NCBI RefSeq assembly: GCF_008520265.1
Contig: NZ_VIQM01000012.1
Location: forward strand, 1 to 64,000
Direction of reading: 5' to 3'
Source of the DNA: Sphingobacterium cavernae
GTDB lineage: Bacteria > Bacteroidota > Bacteroidia > Sphingobacteriales > Sphingobacteriaceae
Length of the DNA: 64,000 nt
Position 1 is the stretch's first letter. Every line of letters begins with the position of its first letter. The notes under the pieces are model-generated. The model did not search any database. It was not told where the DNA came from and worked only from the letters and a program-made list of their open reading frames with translations. Positions 35,165-44,804 of this stretch are shown piece by piece. The translations under genes were made by a program, and so were the position numbers.

Positions 35165-36277
35165 ATGAAACATTCATTAGAAATCCAACCATTAAATTCT
35201 TGGATAAATACAGACGGTAAACCATTAATTATATCAGGTCCATGTAGTGCAGAGACTGAAGAGCAATTATTATCTACAGCACACTTACTAGCAAATACAG
35301 GTAAAGTTCATGTATTACGTGCAGGTATTTGGAAACCACGTACACGTCCAGGAGAATTTGAAGGTATCGGAAGTATTGGATTAGAATGGTTGAAACGTGC
35401 AAAAGAAGAAACTGGTCTATTAACTGCGACTGAGGTTGCAACAGCTCAACACGTAAAAGAAGCTCTAGATTCTGGCGTTGATATCTTATGGATTGGTGCG
35501 CGTTCGACAGCAAACCCATTCACTGTTCAAGAAATTGCTGATGCGATCAAAGCATACGGTAAAGATGTTCCAGTTATTGTTAAAAACCCTGTCAACCCAG
35601 ATTTGTCGCTATGGATTGGTGCATTAGAGCGTGTTAATGGTGCTGGAATCAAGAAAATTGCTGCTATCCACCGCGGTTTCTCATCATACGAAAAAACTGC
35701 TTTCCGTAATGAACCAATGTGGGATTTAGCGATTCAATTGAAAACAATCGCTCCAGAATTACCTATTATCAATGATCCTAGCCACATCTGTGGTAACCGT
35801 GAATTGATTCCTTACGTTGCGCAAAAAGCAATGGATATGGATATGCAAGGTTTCATCATCGAATCACACATCGATCCTTCAGTAGCTTGGACAGATGCAA
35901 AACAACAAGTTACGCCTGCTGCTTTAGCAGAATTGTTAGATAATCTATCATACCGTCAACCTGAATCTGCAGACCCTGCTTTCTCTGATAAATTAGCAGA
36001 ATTACGTTCACAAATTGACAAATTGGATGACCAAATCTTAAAGTTAATTGGTGATCGTATGAAAGTAGCGGAGAAAATCGGCGAATACAAACGTGATAAC
36101 AATGTTACTATTTTACAAGTTTCTCGTTGGGATGAAATTATTCAAAAACGTGTTCAATTAGCTAAAGCATTAAATTTGGGTGAAGATTTCTCAGTGAAAT
36201 ACTTAGAGTTATTGCACAATGAGTCAATCCGCAAGCAAAATGAGATTATGAACGTTAATACAGCTACGGAGGCATAA
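35165..36277 (+). CDS. Bifunctional DAHP synthase / chorismate mutase
   Basis: 370 aa. Residues 1-260 are a type I-beta (KDPS-like) DAHP synthase: IISGPCSAETEEQLL, LRAGIWKPRTRPGEFEG, IGARSTANPFTVQEI, INDPSHICGNRELI. Residues about 275-360 form an AroQ-class chorismate mutase: LRSQIDKLDDQILKLIGDR, KIGEYKRDNNVTILQ. The fusion, with DAHPS first, is common in Bacteroidetes and couples entry of the shikimate pathway with the prephenate branch. It shares one base with aroA and is 54 nt after pheA, so it is under the same attenuator. Confidence 0.93.
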   Translation: MKHSLEIQPLNSWINTDGKPLIISGPCSAETEEQLLSTAHLLANTGKVHVLRAGIWKPRTRPGEFEGIGSIGLEWLKRAKEETGLLTATEVATAQHVKEALDSGVDILWIGARSTANPFTVQEIADAIKAYGKDVPVIVKNPVNPDLSLWIGALERVNGAGIKKIAAIHRGFSSYEKTAFRNEPMWDLAIQLKTIAPELPIINDPSHICGNRELIPYVAQKAMDMDMQGFIIESHIDPSVAWTDAKQQVTPAALAELLDNLSYRQPESADPAFSDKLAELRSQIDKLDDQILKLIGDRMKVAEKIGEYKRDNNVTILQVSRWDEIIQKRVQLAKALNLGEDFSVKYLELLHNESIRKQNEIMNVNTATEA

Positions 36278-37527
36278 TGAGTCAAACAAGCATTAAGCTA
36301 TCTCATTCAACAAAAAAATTAAGTGGCACGGTACAACTTACTGGCTCTAAGTCAGAGAGCAACCGTGCTCTTATTATACAAGCATTAAGTAAAGGCAAAG
36401 TTTCTATTGAAAATCTTTCGGAAGCTGATGATACTGTTTTATTGACAAGAGCCATAAAAGATGCAAACGCAGAAGGCGAAGGTCAAAAAACAATTGACAT
36501 TGGTCCAGCTGGAACTGCGATGCGTTTTATGACGTCCTATTTGAATCTGATTCCGGGTGATTTTATACTGACTGGTTCAGAACGTATGCAACAACGTCCG
36601 ATTGGTATTTTAGTGGATGCATTGAAGACTATTGGTGCGGATGTGCATTATGTCAAGAAAACAGGCTATCCTCCTTTACATATTGAAGGCAAATTATTTC
36701 AAGGGAAAGATAAAGTAAGCATCAAAGGCGATGTAAGTAGTCAATACATCTCTTCGCTCCTATTGATAGCGTCATCTTTGAAAAAAGGTTTGACTATTGA
36801 AATTGAAGGGGAATTGACATCGCGTCCTTATGTAACAATGACCTTAAATATGCTTGCTGAAGCGGGTATTCAACACACTTGGGAAGGCAATAATATTCAA
36901 ATTCTTCCACAAGAGGCGAAAGAAGCAACGATTTACGTAGAACCAGACTGGAGCGCAGCTTCATACTGGTATGCTATGGTTGCCTTGGCTGAAGAAGCTG
37001 AAGTCAGACTTCCAGGATTAAAGAAAAACAGTCTGCAAGGTGATATCGCGATCTCTGAAATCATGGAACATTTTGGCGTGAAAACGACTTTCGAAGAAAA
37101 AGGAATTTTGCTCCAGAAAACAGCTTTACAATCGGATAAAACGTTATTTGATTTGAAAGAATGTCCTGATTTAGCGCAAACTGTAGTTGTTGTTGCCGCT
37201 GTTTTGAAACGCAATGTATCTTTTACAGGTTTAGAAACCTTGAAAATTAAAGAAACAGACCGTATCGCTGCATTGCAAAATGAAATCGGAAAATTTGGAG
37301 CTACATTTACAGAAGATAATGAAGTTTATCATTTGAATACCGATAATGTACAAGAGCCTGAAGCAATTTCGATAGCGACGTACGAAGACCATAGAATGGC
37401 AATGGCATTTGCACCTTTGGCTTTAGTTTTCAAAGAAATCCAAATAGAAGAACCACACGTGGTTGAAAAATCATATCCAATGTATTGGGATGATTTAACA
37501 GCACAAGGTTTTTCCATAGCAGATTAA
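36277..37527 (+). CDS. aroA: 3-phosphoshikimate 1-carboxyvinyltransferase (EPSP synthase)
   Basis: 416 aa. KLSGTVQLTGSKSESNRALI holds the shikimate-binding SKSESNR; PAGTAMRFMTSYL is the form taken here of the GNAGTAMR loop; SSQYISSLLL and ETDRIAALQNEIGKFGA are further family motifs, as is YEDHRMAMAFAPL at the end. It condenses shikimate-3-phosphate and PEP. Start overlaps the previous stop by one base. Glycine in the PEP loop is part of a divergent DIGPAGT version, as in other Bacteroidetes enzymes. Confidence 0.94.
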   Translation: MSQTSIKLSHSTKKLSGTVQLTGSKSESNRALIIQALSKGKVSIENLSEADDTVLLTRAIKDANAEGEGQKTIDIGPAGTAMRFMTSYLNLIPGDFILTGSERMQQRPIGILVDALKTIGADVHYVKKTGYPPLHIEGKLFQGKDKVSIKGDVSSQYISSLLLIASSLKKGLTIEIEGELTSRPYVTMTLNMLAEAGIQHTWEGNNIQILPQEAKEATIYVEPDWSAASYWYAMVALAEEAEVRLPGLKKNSLQGDIAISEIMEHFGVKTTFEEKGILLQKTALQSDKTLFDLKECPDLAQTVVVVAAVLKRNVSFTGLETLKIKETDRIAALQNEIGKFGATFTEDNEVYHLNTDNVQEPEAISIATYEDHRMAMAFAPLALVFKEIQIEEPHVVEKSYPMYWDDLTAQGFSIAD

Positions 37528-37539
37528 AATAACGCTGAT

Positions 37540-37629
37540 TGTCATTTTGAACGAGCTTCAAAGTAATGAGAAATCTATCAGAAAGGATAACTGTTAATTG
37601 CAAAGATTTCTTCTAACGTCGGAATGACA
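37540..37629 (+). repeat. Imperfect palindromic intergenic repeat between aroA and aroC
   Basis: Outer arms TGTCATTTTGAACG (37540-37553) and CGTCGGAATGACA (37617-37629), inner arms GAGAAATCT and AGATTTCTTC. This is the shape of the dispersed hairpin-forming repeats seen in many Bacteroidetes genomes (terminal TGTCATTCCGACG is typical). Only this one full copy was noticed in the window. It may be a MITE-like or REP-like element and could separate aroC expression from aroA. Confidence 0.55.
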
Positions 37630-37683
37630 GGATGTAAAATTATTAGTCGGCAAATAGTATATTTACGCTACTAAAATCAAATT

Positions 37684-38775
37684 ATGGCAGGAAATTCATT
37701 CGGCGATTTATTTAGAATAACCACATTTGGTGAGTCCCATGGCAAAGCAATTGGGGTTATTGTAGATGGTTGCCCCTCAAATATTGAAATTGACGAAGCA
37801 TTTATTCAATCTGAATTGGATAAACGCAAGCCTGGTCAATCAAAAATCACAACACAACGCAAAGAAAGCGATACCGCGCAAATTTTATCAGGAGTTTTCG
37901 AAGGAAAATCTACAGGTACACCAATTTCGATTGTGATTCCCAACGAAGACCAACGTTCTAAAGATTACTCTCATATCTCAGATAAATTCCGTCCTTCGCA
38001 TGCCGATTACACATATCAAATGAAATATGGAATTCGTGATTACAGAGGTGGAGGTCGTTCTTCAGCACGAGAAACAGCAGCTCGTGTAGCGGCAGGTGCT
38101 ATCGCCAAGTTATTTTTAAAACAACAGGGTATTGAGATTTTTGCGCACGTCTCTGGAGTAGGTCAAATTGAAGCACCAAATGTGGATTCTTCGGATTTGA
38201 ACGCTTTGTTAGAAACACGTGAATCGAATATCGCTCGTTGTGCTGATCCCGCAACTGCCAATGAAATGATTGATTTCATTGATAATATCCGCAAAAATGG
38301 CGATACTGTTGGTGGACGTATTTCTACTATTATTAGAGGTGTGCCTGCAGGATTGGGCGAACCTGTATTTGACAGATTACATGCGGAATTAGGCAAAGCT
38401 ATGTTGAGCATTAATGCCGTTCATGGATTTGAATACGGTTCTGGATTTGAAGGTTCGAGAATGCAAGGTTCTGAACACAATGATATTTTCATTACTGAAA
38501 ACGACAAGGTAGTGACCAAAACTAACTTTTCAGGAGGTATACAGGGAGGTATTTCTAATGGTATGGATATCACATTCAAAGTAGCTTTCAAAGCTGTAGC
38601 AACTATTATGCGTGATCAAAATACCTTGAACCAAGCAGGCGAAGAAACAACCATTTCGGGCAAAGGAAGACACGACCCATGTGTAGTTCCTCGTGCGGTA
38701 ATAATTGTTGAAGCAATGGCAGCTTTAGTTATTGCAGACCAATTGTTGAAGCAAAGAGCTTATACAAATATTTAA
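37684..38775 (+). CDS. aroC: Chorismate synthase
   Basis: 363 aa. [20 protein letters not shown] opens the protein (FGESHG signature 1), then [20 protein letters not shown] (signature 2) and [16 protein letters not shown] (signature 3). It makes chorismate from EPSP with reduced FMN. It lies downstream of aroA but is separated by the palindromic repeat, and a strong terminator follows. Together with pheA, the DAHP synthase fusion and aroA it gives entry, two late steps and the Phe branch; the middle shikimate genes are elsewhere. Confidence 0.96.
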   Translation: MAGNSFGDLFRITTFGESHGKAIGVIVDGCPSNIEIDEAFIQSELDKRKPGQSKITTQRKESDTAQILSGVFEGKSTGTPISIVIPNEDQRSKDYSHISDKFRPSHADYTYQMKYGIRDYRGGGRSSARETAARVAAGAIAKLFLKQQGIEIFAHVSGVGQIEAPNVDSSDLNALLETRESNIARCADPATANEMIDFIDNIRKNGDTVGGRISTIIRGVPAGLGEPVFDRLHAELGKAMLSINAVHGFEYGSGFEGSRMQGSEHNDIFITENDKVVTKTNFSGGIQGGISNGMDITFKVAFKAVATIMRDQNTLNQAGEETTISGKGRHDPCVVPRAVIIVEAMAALVIADQLLKQRAYTNI

Positions 38776-38806
38776 AATAGTTTCCGTATTTTCACGGAAA
38801 CTATTT
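38775..38806 (+). terminator. Rho-independent terminator after aroC
   Basis: Perfect 13-bp stem AAATAGTTTCCGT (38775-38787) / ACGGAAACTATTT (38794-38806) with a 6-nt loop, overlapping the aroC stop codon. Confidence 0.8.
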
Positions 38807-38821
38807 AACCTTTTATTACCT

Positions 38822-39124
38822 ATGAAATCTTTATTCATCACCTTCCTTAGCTTTATGCTATTTTTCGTTGTGCAAGCTCAAGAGCAATATGCCACAACGA
38901 AAGATGGAAAGAAAGTATTACTTCGATCCAATGGCACTTGGGAATACGTGAATAGTAAATCAATTTCGAGTAATCCCTCTTCTTCCAATAATAATATTCA
39001 AACTGTTAGAAGTAATTCAACGAATAATTCAGGCAGAACCTATATACGTGGTCCTCGAGGAGGCTGCTATTATATAAATAGAAACGGTGGTAAAACCTAC
39101 GTGGATCGCAGCCTATGTAATTAA
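38822..39124 (+). CDS. Small secreted protein with PBCV-type basic adaptor motif
   Basis: 100 aa. Signal peptide MKSLFITFLSFMLFFVVQAQ. Residues 22-42 read EQYATTKDGKKVLLRSNGTW, a stretch common at the start of small Bacteroidetes exported proteins. A Ser/Asn-rich linker follows (about 47-72). The C-terminus is GPRGGCYYINRNGGKTYVDR, matching the PBCV-specific basic adaptor repeat (GPRGGxYxxxxxGxKxYV) known from chloroviruses and from bacterial endonuclease-like proteins. Two Cys residues near the end could form a disulfide. Function unknown. Confidence 0.75.
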   Translation: MKSLFITFLSFMLFFVVQAQEQYATTKDGKKVLLRSNGTWEYVNSKSISSNPSSSNNNIQTVRSNSTNNSGRTYIRGPRGGCYYINRNGGKTYVDRSLCN

Positions 39125-39171
39125 AATTTAACTTATTAAAAATTTTATATTCAAAATTTAATAAGAAAACA

Positions 39172-39179
39172 TATCTTTG
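39172..39179 (+). promoter_or_regulatory. -7 promoter box of the ROK gene
   Basis: TATCTTTG matches TAnnTTTG and lies 30 nt before the ATG at 39210. No clear TTTG element is found at the usual distance upstream, so the promoter is only partly supported. Confidence 0.45.
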
Positions 39180-39209
39180 GATCATAACTAAGTTAATCTA
39201 ATTGCAATT

Positions 39210-40076
39210 ATGTCAGAAGCCCCTTCTTTTATTTTAGCGTGCGACATTGGTGGAACTCATATTACTTCTGCAATTGTTAATACCCAAAATTGGGAAATTT
39301 TATCATATACACTAACTCGCGCGCATATTAATTCGTCGTCAGATGCTAAATCGATTTTTCAAGGATGGTCGAACAATATAAAATCTTCTCTAGATAAATT
39401 TGATGGAAAAATTGAGCATATTGGAATAGCGATGCCTGGACCTTTTGATTATGAGGGTGGTATTTCCTTAATGAAAAATCAGGACAAGTATGATGCTATT
39501 TATAAACTTAATACGACTGAAGGCATTTTGACTGAATTGCAACTTCAAAATCTGGAAATTAAATACATCAATGATGCAGCAGCGTTTTTACAAGGCGAAA
39601 TATATGCGCAGCATCTTTCATCGGAAAATAAAGTTTTAGGAATTACATTAGGCACTGGTTTGGGATCAGCTGTATGGTCAAAAGGAAAAACAGCATTTGA
39701 TGCGGATCTATGGAAAGAAAAATACAAAGAATCCATCTTCGAAGAACATCTTGTGACCCGATGGTTTACACGACGTTTTAAAGAATTAACAGGGAATCAA
39801 GAGAAAGGTCTAAAAGAGATTATAGAAAATCATAAAGATACAATCGCATTTGAGCAATTGATGCAAGAATATAGAAATCACTTAAAAGATTTTTTAGCTT
39901 ATTTTAGTGAAGTACATTCATGCAATCACTTCATTTTTGGAGGAAATATTACCAAAGCTTGGGATTACATTGCTACAAATGATGAGTTCTCTGCATATAA
40001 AATTACAAAAGCACAATATGCTGAAAAAGCAGCACTAATCGGTGCTGCTTCTATATTTTCAAATCAAAATACGTAG
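39210..40076 (+). CDS. ROK family sugar kinase or regulator (glucokinase-like)
   Basis: 288 aa. Phosphate-1 loop FILACDIGGTHITSAIV, then HIGIAMPGPFDYEGGISLMK, YINDAAAFLQGE with the catalytic Asp, and phosphate-2 VLGITLGTGLGSAVW. The ROK zinc signature CxCGxxGCxE is absent, which places it with the divergent cytosolic ROK kinases rather than the NagC-type regulators; no HTH is present. It probably phosphorylates a hexose. It converges with the E1 gene. Confidence 0.85.
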   Translation: MSEAPSFILACDIGGTHITSAIVNTQNWEILSYTLTRAHINSSSDAKSIFQGWSNNIKSSLDKFDGKIEHIGIAMPGPFDYEGGISLMKNQDKYDAIYKLNTTEGILTELQLQNLEIKYINDAAAFLQGEIYAQHLSSENKVLGITLGTGLGSAVWSKGKTAFDADLWKEKYKESIFEEHLVTRWFTRRFKELTGNQEKGLKEIIENHKDTIAFEQLMQEYRNHLKDFLAYFSEVHSCNHFIFGGNITKAWDYIATNDEFSAYKITKAQYAEKAALIGAASIFSNQNT

Positions 40077-40080
40077 TCTT

Positions 40081-42501
40081 CTAGGCTAAGTACTTTGGAA
40101 ACTGTTGTGGATTTACATCATTCATAATTTCATACACCGCTTCAATAATATCATCAACAGATGGTTTAGTGAAATAATCGCCATCCGATCCGTAAGGTGG
40201 ACGATGTGCTTTAGCCGATAAAGTTCTCGGTTTGCTATCCAAATGGTAATACCCGTTTTGAGCTTCTATAATTTGTTGCAAAATAAATGCGGAAGCACCA
40301 CCAGGCATATCCTCATCGACAACCAAAATTCTATTTGTTTTGCGCAATGAAGCCAAACATACTTGCGTACGATCAAATGGTTGAAGACATTGTACATCCA
40401 CTATTTCCATCGAGATACCAATTTTATCCAATTCCATTGCCGCCTCTTGTACCAGACGTAATGTAGAACCATAAGAAACTACCGTAATATCTGCTCCCTC
40501 ACGAATAACCTCTGCAACACCAATAGGAACCGTAAATTCCCCAACATTTGATGGCATTTTTTCTTTCAAACGGTAACCGTTTAAACATTCAACTACTACC
40601 GCAGGATCATCTCCGCGTAATAGCGTATTATACATGCCAGCAGCTTGCGTCATGTTGCGTGGCACACAAATATGCAAGCCGCGCAAAGCTCCCAATAAAA
40701 CAGTCATTGGAGAACCAGAATGCCAAATCCCTTCCAAACGATGTCCACGTGTGCGAATAATCACAGGCGCTTTTTGTTGACCTTTAGTTCTGTAGCTCAA
40801 AGATGCTAAATCATCGCTCAAAACAGGTAATGCGTAAATTAGATAGTCTAAATATTGAATTTCGGCAATTGGACGAAGACCTCTTACAGCCAAACCAATT
40901 CCTTTTCCAATGATAGCTGATTCGCGTATCCCAGTGTCGAAGATGCGTAAATCGCCAAATTTATCTTGTAAGCCTGCAAATCCTTGATTAACATCACCAA
41001 TTTTTCCGACATCCTCACCGAATGCAACTAGGCGATCGTCATTTTTGAAATTAGCTTCAAAACAAGCGTTGAGCACCTCTCTCCCATCCAAAATAGGAGA
41101 ATCTGCAGAATATGAAGGTTCTATAATTTCTACTTCAAGGGGAGAAAACGAATTTTCTACATGCAATTTGCTGTTGTAGCGGTCTTCGTTTAATTTTAGT
41201 TTTTCCTGATACCAAGTATTTAAGGCTGCTTTCTCAGTAGAATCCTCAAAACGCAGATCTCGCAAAACCTGACGCACTGTTGAATAAATTTCTTTTAAAG
41301 AAGGCTCTGTAGTACTTTTTAAAATATTCAATGGAAGCTCAACGATTTCATTATCAAGCTCAGAAAGATAATGAATAGCTTCATCCAACTCAGTTTGTAT
41401 TACTTTTCGATAATCTGTCCATGCACGCTTTTGTTCTTTACGAACATATTCTTTGGCCAATGACTCAATCTGCTTCAACTCATCATCCACAGCAATCCCT
41501 GCATCTATAATCCATTTACGCAATTTGACATTACAATCAAATTCTTGCTCCCATTGCAATCTCTCTTGGGATTTATAGCGTTCATGCGAACCTGAAGAGC
41601 TATGACCTTGTGGTTGCGTCATTTCAGTGACATGCACCAAACATGGAATATGTTTTTCGCGCGCTACTTTAGCTGCTCTTTCATATGTCTCACACAATCC
41701 GGCATAATCCCAACCCTTTACTTTAAAAATTTCGAAACCAAAATGGCTATTATCGCGTTGAAAACCACGAAGTACTTCTGAAATATCGGACTTCGTAGTT
41801 TGTATTTCATTAGGAACAGAAATACCATAACCATCATCCCAAATCGAGATGACAGCAGGAATTTGTTTTACTCCAGCCGCATTAACAGTTTCCCAAAACA
41901 CACCTTCTGATGTCGATGCATTACCAACCGTACAGAACACGACCTCATTTCCACTGTATGAAAAATAGCGTAAGTAATCTAATGCTTTATTATTTCTATA
42001 TAATTTAGAAGCTAATCCCAACCCAAGTGTACGTGACATTTGCCCACCGGTAGTTGAAATATCCGAAAATGAATTTTTTTGTTTGGTCTGATCTTTCCAA
42101 CTTCCATTATCTTCTGTCAGATTCGTTGAAAAATGGGCAACCATCTGTCTTCCTGCCGAAGATATATCCGCTTTTATATCAGGATTGGCATACAACTGAG
42201 AGAAAAAATGATATGGCGTACTAATGCCAGACACAAAAGCTAATGTCTGATCTCTGTAATAACCAGACCGCCAGTCACCTTCTTTGAAAACTTTTGCCAA
42301 AGCAATCTGTGCTACTTCTTTGCCATCACCAAAAATCCCAAACTTAGCTTTGCCCGTAAGAACTTCTTTTCTACCTAGTAAACTTACATACCGACTTTGA
42401 ACTGCAGCTTCATAGTCTTTTAATATGATCTCACGAAAATCATCATAACTTAACTTTGAAGCAGCGATATCCATTGGTGTATTCAGTTTCGTATCTATCA
42501 T
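40081..42501 (-). CDS. Alpha-ketoacid dehydrogenase E1, fused alpha and beta subunits
   Basis: 806 aa. The first 400 residues are the thiamine-diphosphate alpha subunit: GRKEVLTGKAKFGIFGDGKE, HFSTNLTEDNGSWKDQT, CTVGNASTSEGVFWETVNAA with the GDG-like ThDP motif degenerate, and PQGHSSSGSHERYKS. Residues about 470-806 are the transketolase-like beta subunit: ILDGREVLNACFEANFKNDD, FGEDVGKIGDVNQGF, YLDYLIYALPVLSDDLAS. Such fused E1 proteins are widespread in Bacteroidetes and are usually annotated as branched-chain 2-oxoacid (2-oxoisovalerate) dehydrogenase; substrate not provable here. E2/E3 are not in the window. A gap of only 4 nt separates it from the convergent ROK gene. Confidence 0.88.
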   Translation of the reverse strand: MIDTKLNTPMDIAASKLSYDDFREIILKDYEAAVQSRYVSLLGRKEVLTGKAKFGIFGDGKEVAQIALAKVFKEGDWRSGYYRDQTLAFVSGISTPYHFFSQLYANPDIKADISSAGRQMVAHFSTNLTEDNGSWKDQTKQKNSFSDISTTGGQMSRTLGLGLASKLYRNNKALDYLRYFSYSGNEVVFCTVGNASTSEGVFWETVNAAGVKQIPAVISIWDDGYGISVPNEIQTTKSDISEVLRGFQRDNSHFGFEIFKVKGWDYAGLCETYERAAKVAREKHIPCLVHVTEMTQPQGHSSSGSHERYKSQERLQWEQEFDCNVKLRKWIIDAGIAVDDELKQIESLAKEYVRKEQKRAWTDYRKVIQTELDEAIHYLSELDNEIVELPLNILKSTTEPSLKEIYSTVRQVLRDLRFEDSTEKAALNTWYQEKLKLNEDRYNSKLHVENSFSPLEVEIIEPSYSADSPILDGREVLNACFEANFKNDDRLVAFGEDVGKIGDVNQGFAGLQDKFGDLRIFDTGIRESAIIGKGIGLAVRGLRPIAEIQYLDYLIYALPVLSDDLASLSYRTKGQQKAPVIIRTRGHRLEGIWHSGSPMTVLLGALRGLHICVPRNMTQAAGMYNTLLRGDDPAVVVECLNGYRLKEKMPSNVGEFTVPIGVAEVIREGADITVVSYGSTLRLVQEAAMELDKIGISMEIVDVQCLQPFDRTQVCLASLRKTNRILVVDEDMPGGASAFILQQIIEAQNGYYHLDSKPRTLSAKAHRPPYGSDGDYFTKPSVDDIIEAVYEIMNDVNPQQFPKYLA

Positions 42502-42632
42502 TAACTTATATTCTTGTTCAACAAAAGTAGCAAAATAACTCTTTACAATATAGCCAATAATTTAATATTACATCTAAAATATAGATAAGAATTATGTACT
42601 TTTAAGCACAACTTAAAGAATTAAATTAGAAT

Positions 42633-43364
42633 ATGAGTGTAACGAATAATGAGAATAATCCAGAAGTTGGATTAGGCGATTTAGAGAAGACGGTGATATT
42701 GAATTCATTATTAGAAGTACCTTTTGAAGAACGCAACGAAAAATGGGTAGAAAGATTTCTTCAATCTATCGATCAAGCCAACCTAAAATTAGGAAGTCCA
42801 GAAGTGGTAATTGCGAGCGATGGATTCCCATATATACAACTTCAAAATGTAAAAACAGACGAAAGCTTCCAAGCATTTGTAATTAATAAACAGCTTCCCG
42901 CTATACTTACTCAGGGATTTGGAATTGTGATTAATGCGCAAAATGAGAGACCAGACTGGATTTTTACTTATGGTGATATTGTAAATTATGAACTGAATGA
43001 TACTTTTTATTCGGATGAAAGCATTTTCTCCAATAATAAAGAACAAATTGTTATACAACCCGACGAACAAATCTTAGTTGGTGCACCTTCGGATTCAATT
43101 TTACCAAAATATGTTAAGAATCAACTACGTGAATTTTTAAAGCATGCCGGAATTGAAACGCCTAAAGCAATGATGATTGCACGTAATTATGAGAATGAGC
43201 AAGATGTAAAGCAAGATTTGGTTTTTAATTTTACACCTCCACAAATTGCTGACGAGAAAAAATTTGAAATTATTTCGAATACTATAGGATGGCTTTTGCC
43301 AAGACATTATTCAGTATTATTCGTAGACGAAAATGCTGTTGAAAAAGGATTTATAGAAATTTAG
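42633..43364 (+). CDS. Hypothetical cytosolic protein
   Basis: 243 aa with no signal peptide or membrane helix. Alternating strands and helices; segments include SPEVVIASDGFPYIQLQNVK, GFGIVINAQNERPDWIFTYG and LPRHYSVLFVDENAVEKGF. The pattern resembles large uncharacterised Bacteroidetes proteins seen next to metabolic genes, but I do not recognise a family. It starts 132 nt from the divergent E1 gene and ends 4 nt before the DUF1080 gene, so it may be co-transcribed with it. Confidence 0.65.
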   Translation: MSVTNNENNPEVGLGDLEKTVILNSLLEVPFEERNEKWVERFLQSIDQANLKLGSPEVVIASDGFPYIQLQNVKTDESFQAFVINKQLPAILTQGFGIVINAQNERPDWIFTYGDIVNYELNDTFYSDESIFSNNKEQIVIQPDEQILVGAPSDSILPKYVKNQLREFLKHAGIETPKAMMIARNYENEQDVKQDLVFNFTPPQIADEKKFEIISNTIGWLLPRHYSVLFVDENAVEKGFIEI

Positions 43365-43368
43365 ACTT

Positions 43369-44163
43369 ATGACCTTTAAATATTTTGCTTCTGCTTTATT
43401 ATGCGCTTCACTAATAGGATGTTCTGCAAGAAAAGAACATAAGGAAGAATGGAAACCATTATTTAATGGCAAAGATTTAACTGGTTGGACGGCAAAGATT
43501 TATCCTTATGATGTAGGTGAAAACTACGCTAACACGTTTCGTGTCAAAGATAATGTGATACAAGTGAATTATGATGGCTACGGTGACAAATTTCAGGATC
43601 GCTTCGGTCACTTATATTACGATATGCCTTATTCACATTACCATTTGAAATTAGAATATAGATTTTATGGGGATTTGTATCCTGAAGCACCAAGTTATAC
43701 GTTGCGAAATAGTGGAATCATGTTTCATTCCCAAGATCCACGCACTATGCCTGCAAATCAAGATTGGCCAATATCAGTTGAAATGCAATTTTTAGGAGGA
43801 TTGTCTGATGGAAAATCCAGAACGACAGGAAATATGTGTTCACCAGGTACACATATATACCTCAATGGAGAATTGAATACTACACATTGTATCAATTCGA
43901 ATTCCAAAACCTACGATGGCGATCAATGGGTTAAAGCTGAACTTATTGTTTTGGGCGATTCGTTAATTCAACATATCATAGAGGGCGATACAGTATTAAC
44001 GTATTCCAAACCGCATATAGGTGGTCCTGTAGTAAATAACTTCGATCCTCGTATCAAAGTAGATGGCTCAGCTCTCAAAGAAGGTTTTATTGCATTACAA
44101 AGTGAAGGTCAGCCTGTAGAGTTCAGAAATATATATTTAAAAGATTTATCTAAGAAAAACTAA
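43369..44163 (+). CDS. DUF1080 (3-keto-disaccharide hydrolase-like) lipoprotein
   Basis: 264 aa with lipoprotein signal MTFKYFASALLCASLIGCSA (Cys at about residue 18). The DUF1080 jelly-roll fold is recognised from EEWKPLFNGKDLTGWTAKIY, HLKLEYRFYGD, NSGIMFHSQDPRTMPANQDW, VEMQFLGG and the end LQSEGQPVEFRNIYLKDL. Family members bind or cleave 3-keto-glycosides in sugar use, working with Gfo/Idh/MocA oxidoreductases like the pair at 20433-22774, though that pair is far away here. Confidence 0.88.
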   Translation: MTFKYFASALLCASLIGCSARKEHKEEWKPLFNGKDLTGWTAKIYPYDVGENYANTFRVKDNVIQVNYDGYGDKFQDRFGHLYYDMPYSHYHLKLEYRFYGDLYPEAPSYTLRNSGIMFHSQDPRTMPANQDWPISVEMQFLGGLSDGKSRTTGNMCSPGTHIYLNGELNTTHCINSNSKTYDGDQWVKAELIVLGDSLIQHIIEGDTVLTYSKPHIGGPVVNNFDPRIKVDGSALKEGFIALQSEGQPVEFRNIYLKDLSKKN

Positions 44164-44170
44164 AAAATCA

Positions 44171-44623
44171 ATGTTTCCATTTAACGTTAGAGTATACGGA
44201 ATACTTAGAACAGAAAACGATGATGTGCTGATCACGGATGAAAGAACTCAAAGCGTATCTTTCACTAAGTTTCCAGGAGGAGGATTAGAATATGGAGAAG
44301 GATTAATAGATGCACTCAAAAGAGAATTTATCGAAGAGTGCAATTTAAAAGTCGACATAGTGAGGCATATATATACTACTGATTTTTACGAGAAATCAAG
44401 TTTTAATAATAGTCAAATAATTAGCGTATATTATGAGGTTAAGGCTTTAGAAGATTTAAATATCGATCTAAAGAATTCACCATTCGAATTTGATAACAAT
44501 ATTATTGCAGATAAACTAGAAGTATTTAGATTAATAAATCTAAAAGATTTCACGATAGATGAATTAACATTTAAAACGGACAAAAAAGCTTTAGAAATAT
44601 TTAAATTATTAACCAATAGTTAA
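44171..44623 (+). CDS. NUDIX hydrolase
   Basis: 150 aa. Nudix box GGGLEYGEGLIDALKREFIE followed by EECN, that is G-x5-E-x7-REFIEEC, close to GX5EX7REUXEEXGU with the last Gly replaced by Asn. N-terminus NVRVYGILRTENDDVLITDE is the usual beta-strand start. It would hydrolyse a nucleoside diphosphate derivative; substrate unknown. It follows the DUF1080 gene by 7 nt. Its codon use is more AT-rich towards the end. Confidence 0.85.
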   Translation: MFPFNVRVYGILRTENDDVLITDERTQSVSFTKFPGGGLEYGEGLIDALKREFIEECNLKVDIVRHIYTTDFYEKSSFNNSQIISVYYEVKALEDLNIDLKNSPFEFDNNIIADKLEVFRLINLKDFTIDELTFKTDKKALEIFKLLTNS

Positions 44624-44771
44624 TAATTAAACTAATTAATATTTTTTTCTATAAAATTTTGAAATATTAAAACTTAATTTACTAAATTTATATCATCGAT
44701 GATTCCTTGAAAATTTCAAAGCATCGATGCCCTATTCTCTTTTCATAAGAGATAAATAGTTAGTGTGATTT

Positions 44772-44804
44772 TAAGGCGATACTCCCAATATCGCCTTATT
44801 TTTT
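44772..44804 (+). terminator. Terminator hairpin after the NUDIX gene
   Basis: AAGGCGAT and ATCGCCTT (ends about 44772 and 44797) form an 8-bp stem, followed by ATTTTTT. It lies 150 nt after the NUDIX stop and just past the end of the small minus-strand ORF. The stretch 44624-44771 before it is AT-rich and empty. Confidence 0.65.

Noticed and set aside
40081-42501. Reading the E1 gene as two genes or a frameshift
   Set aside because: The frame is continuous and the alpha-beta fusion is normal in Bacteroidetes.
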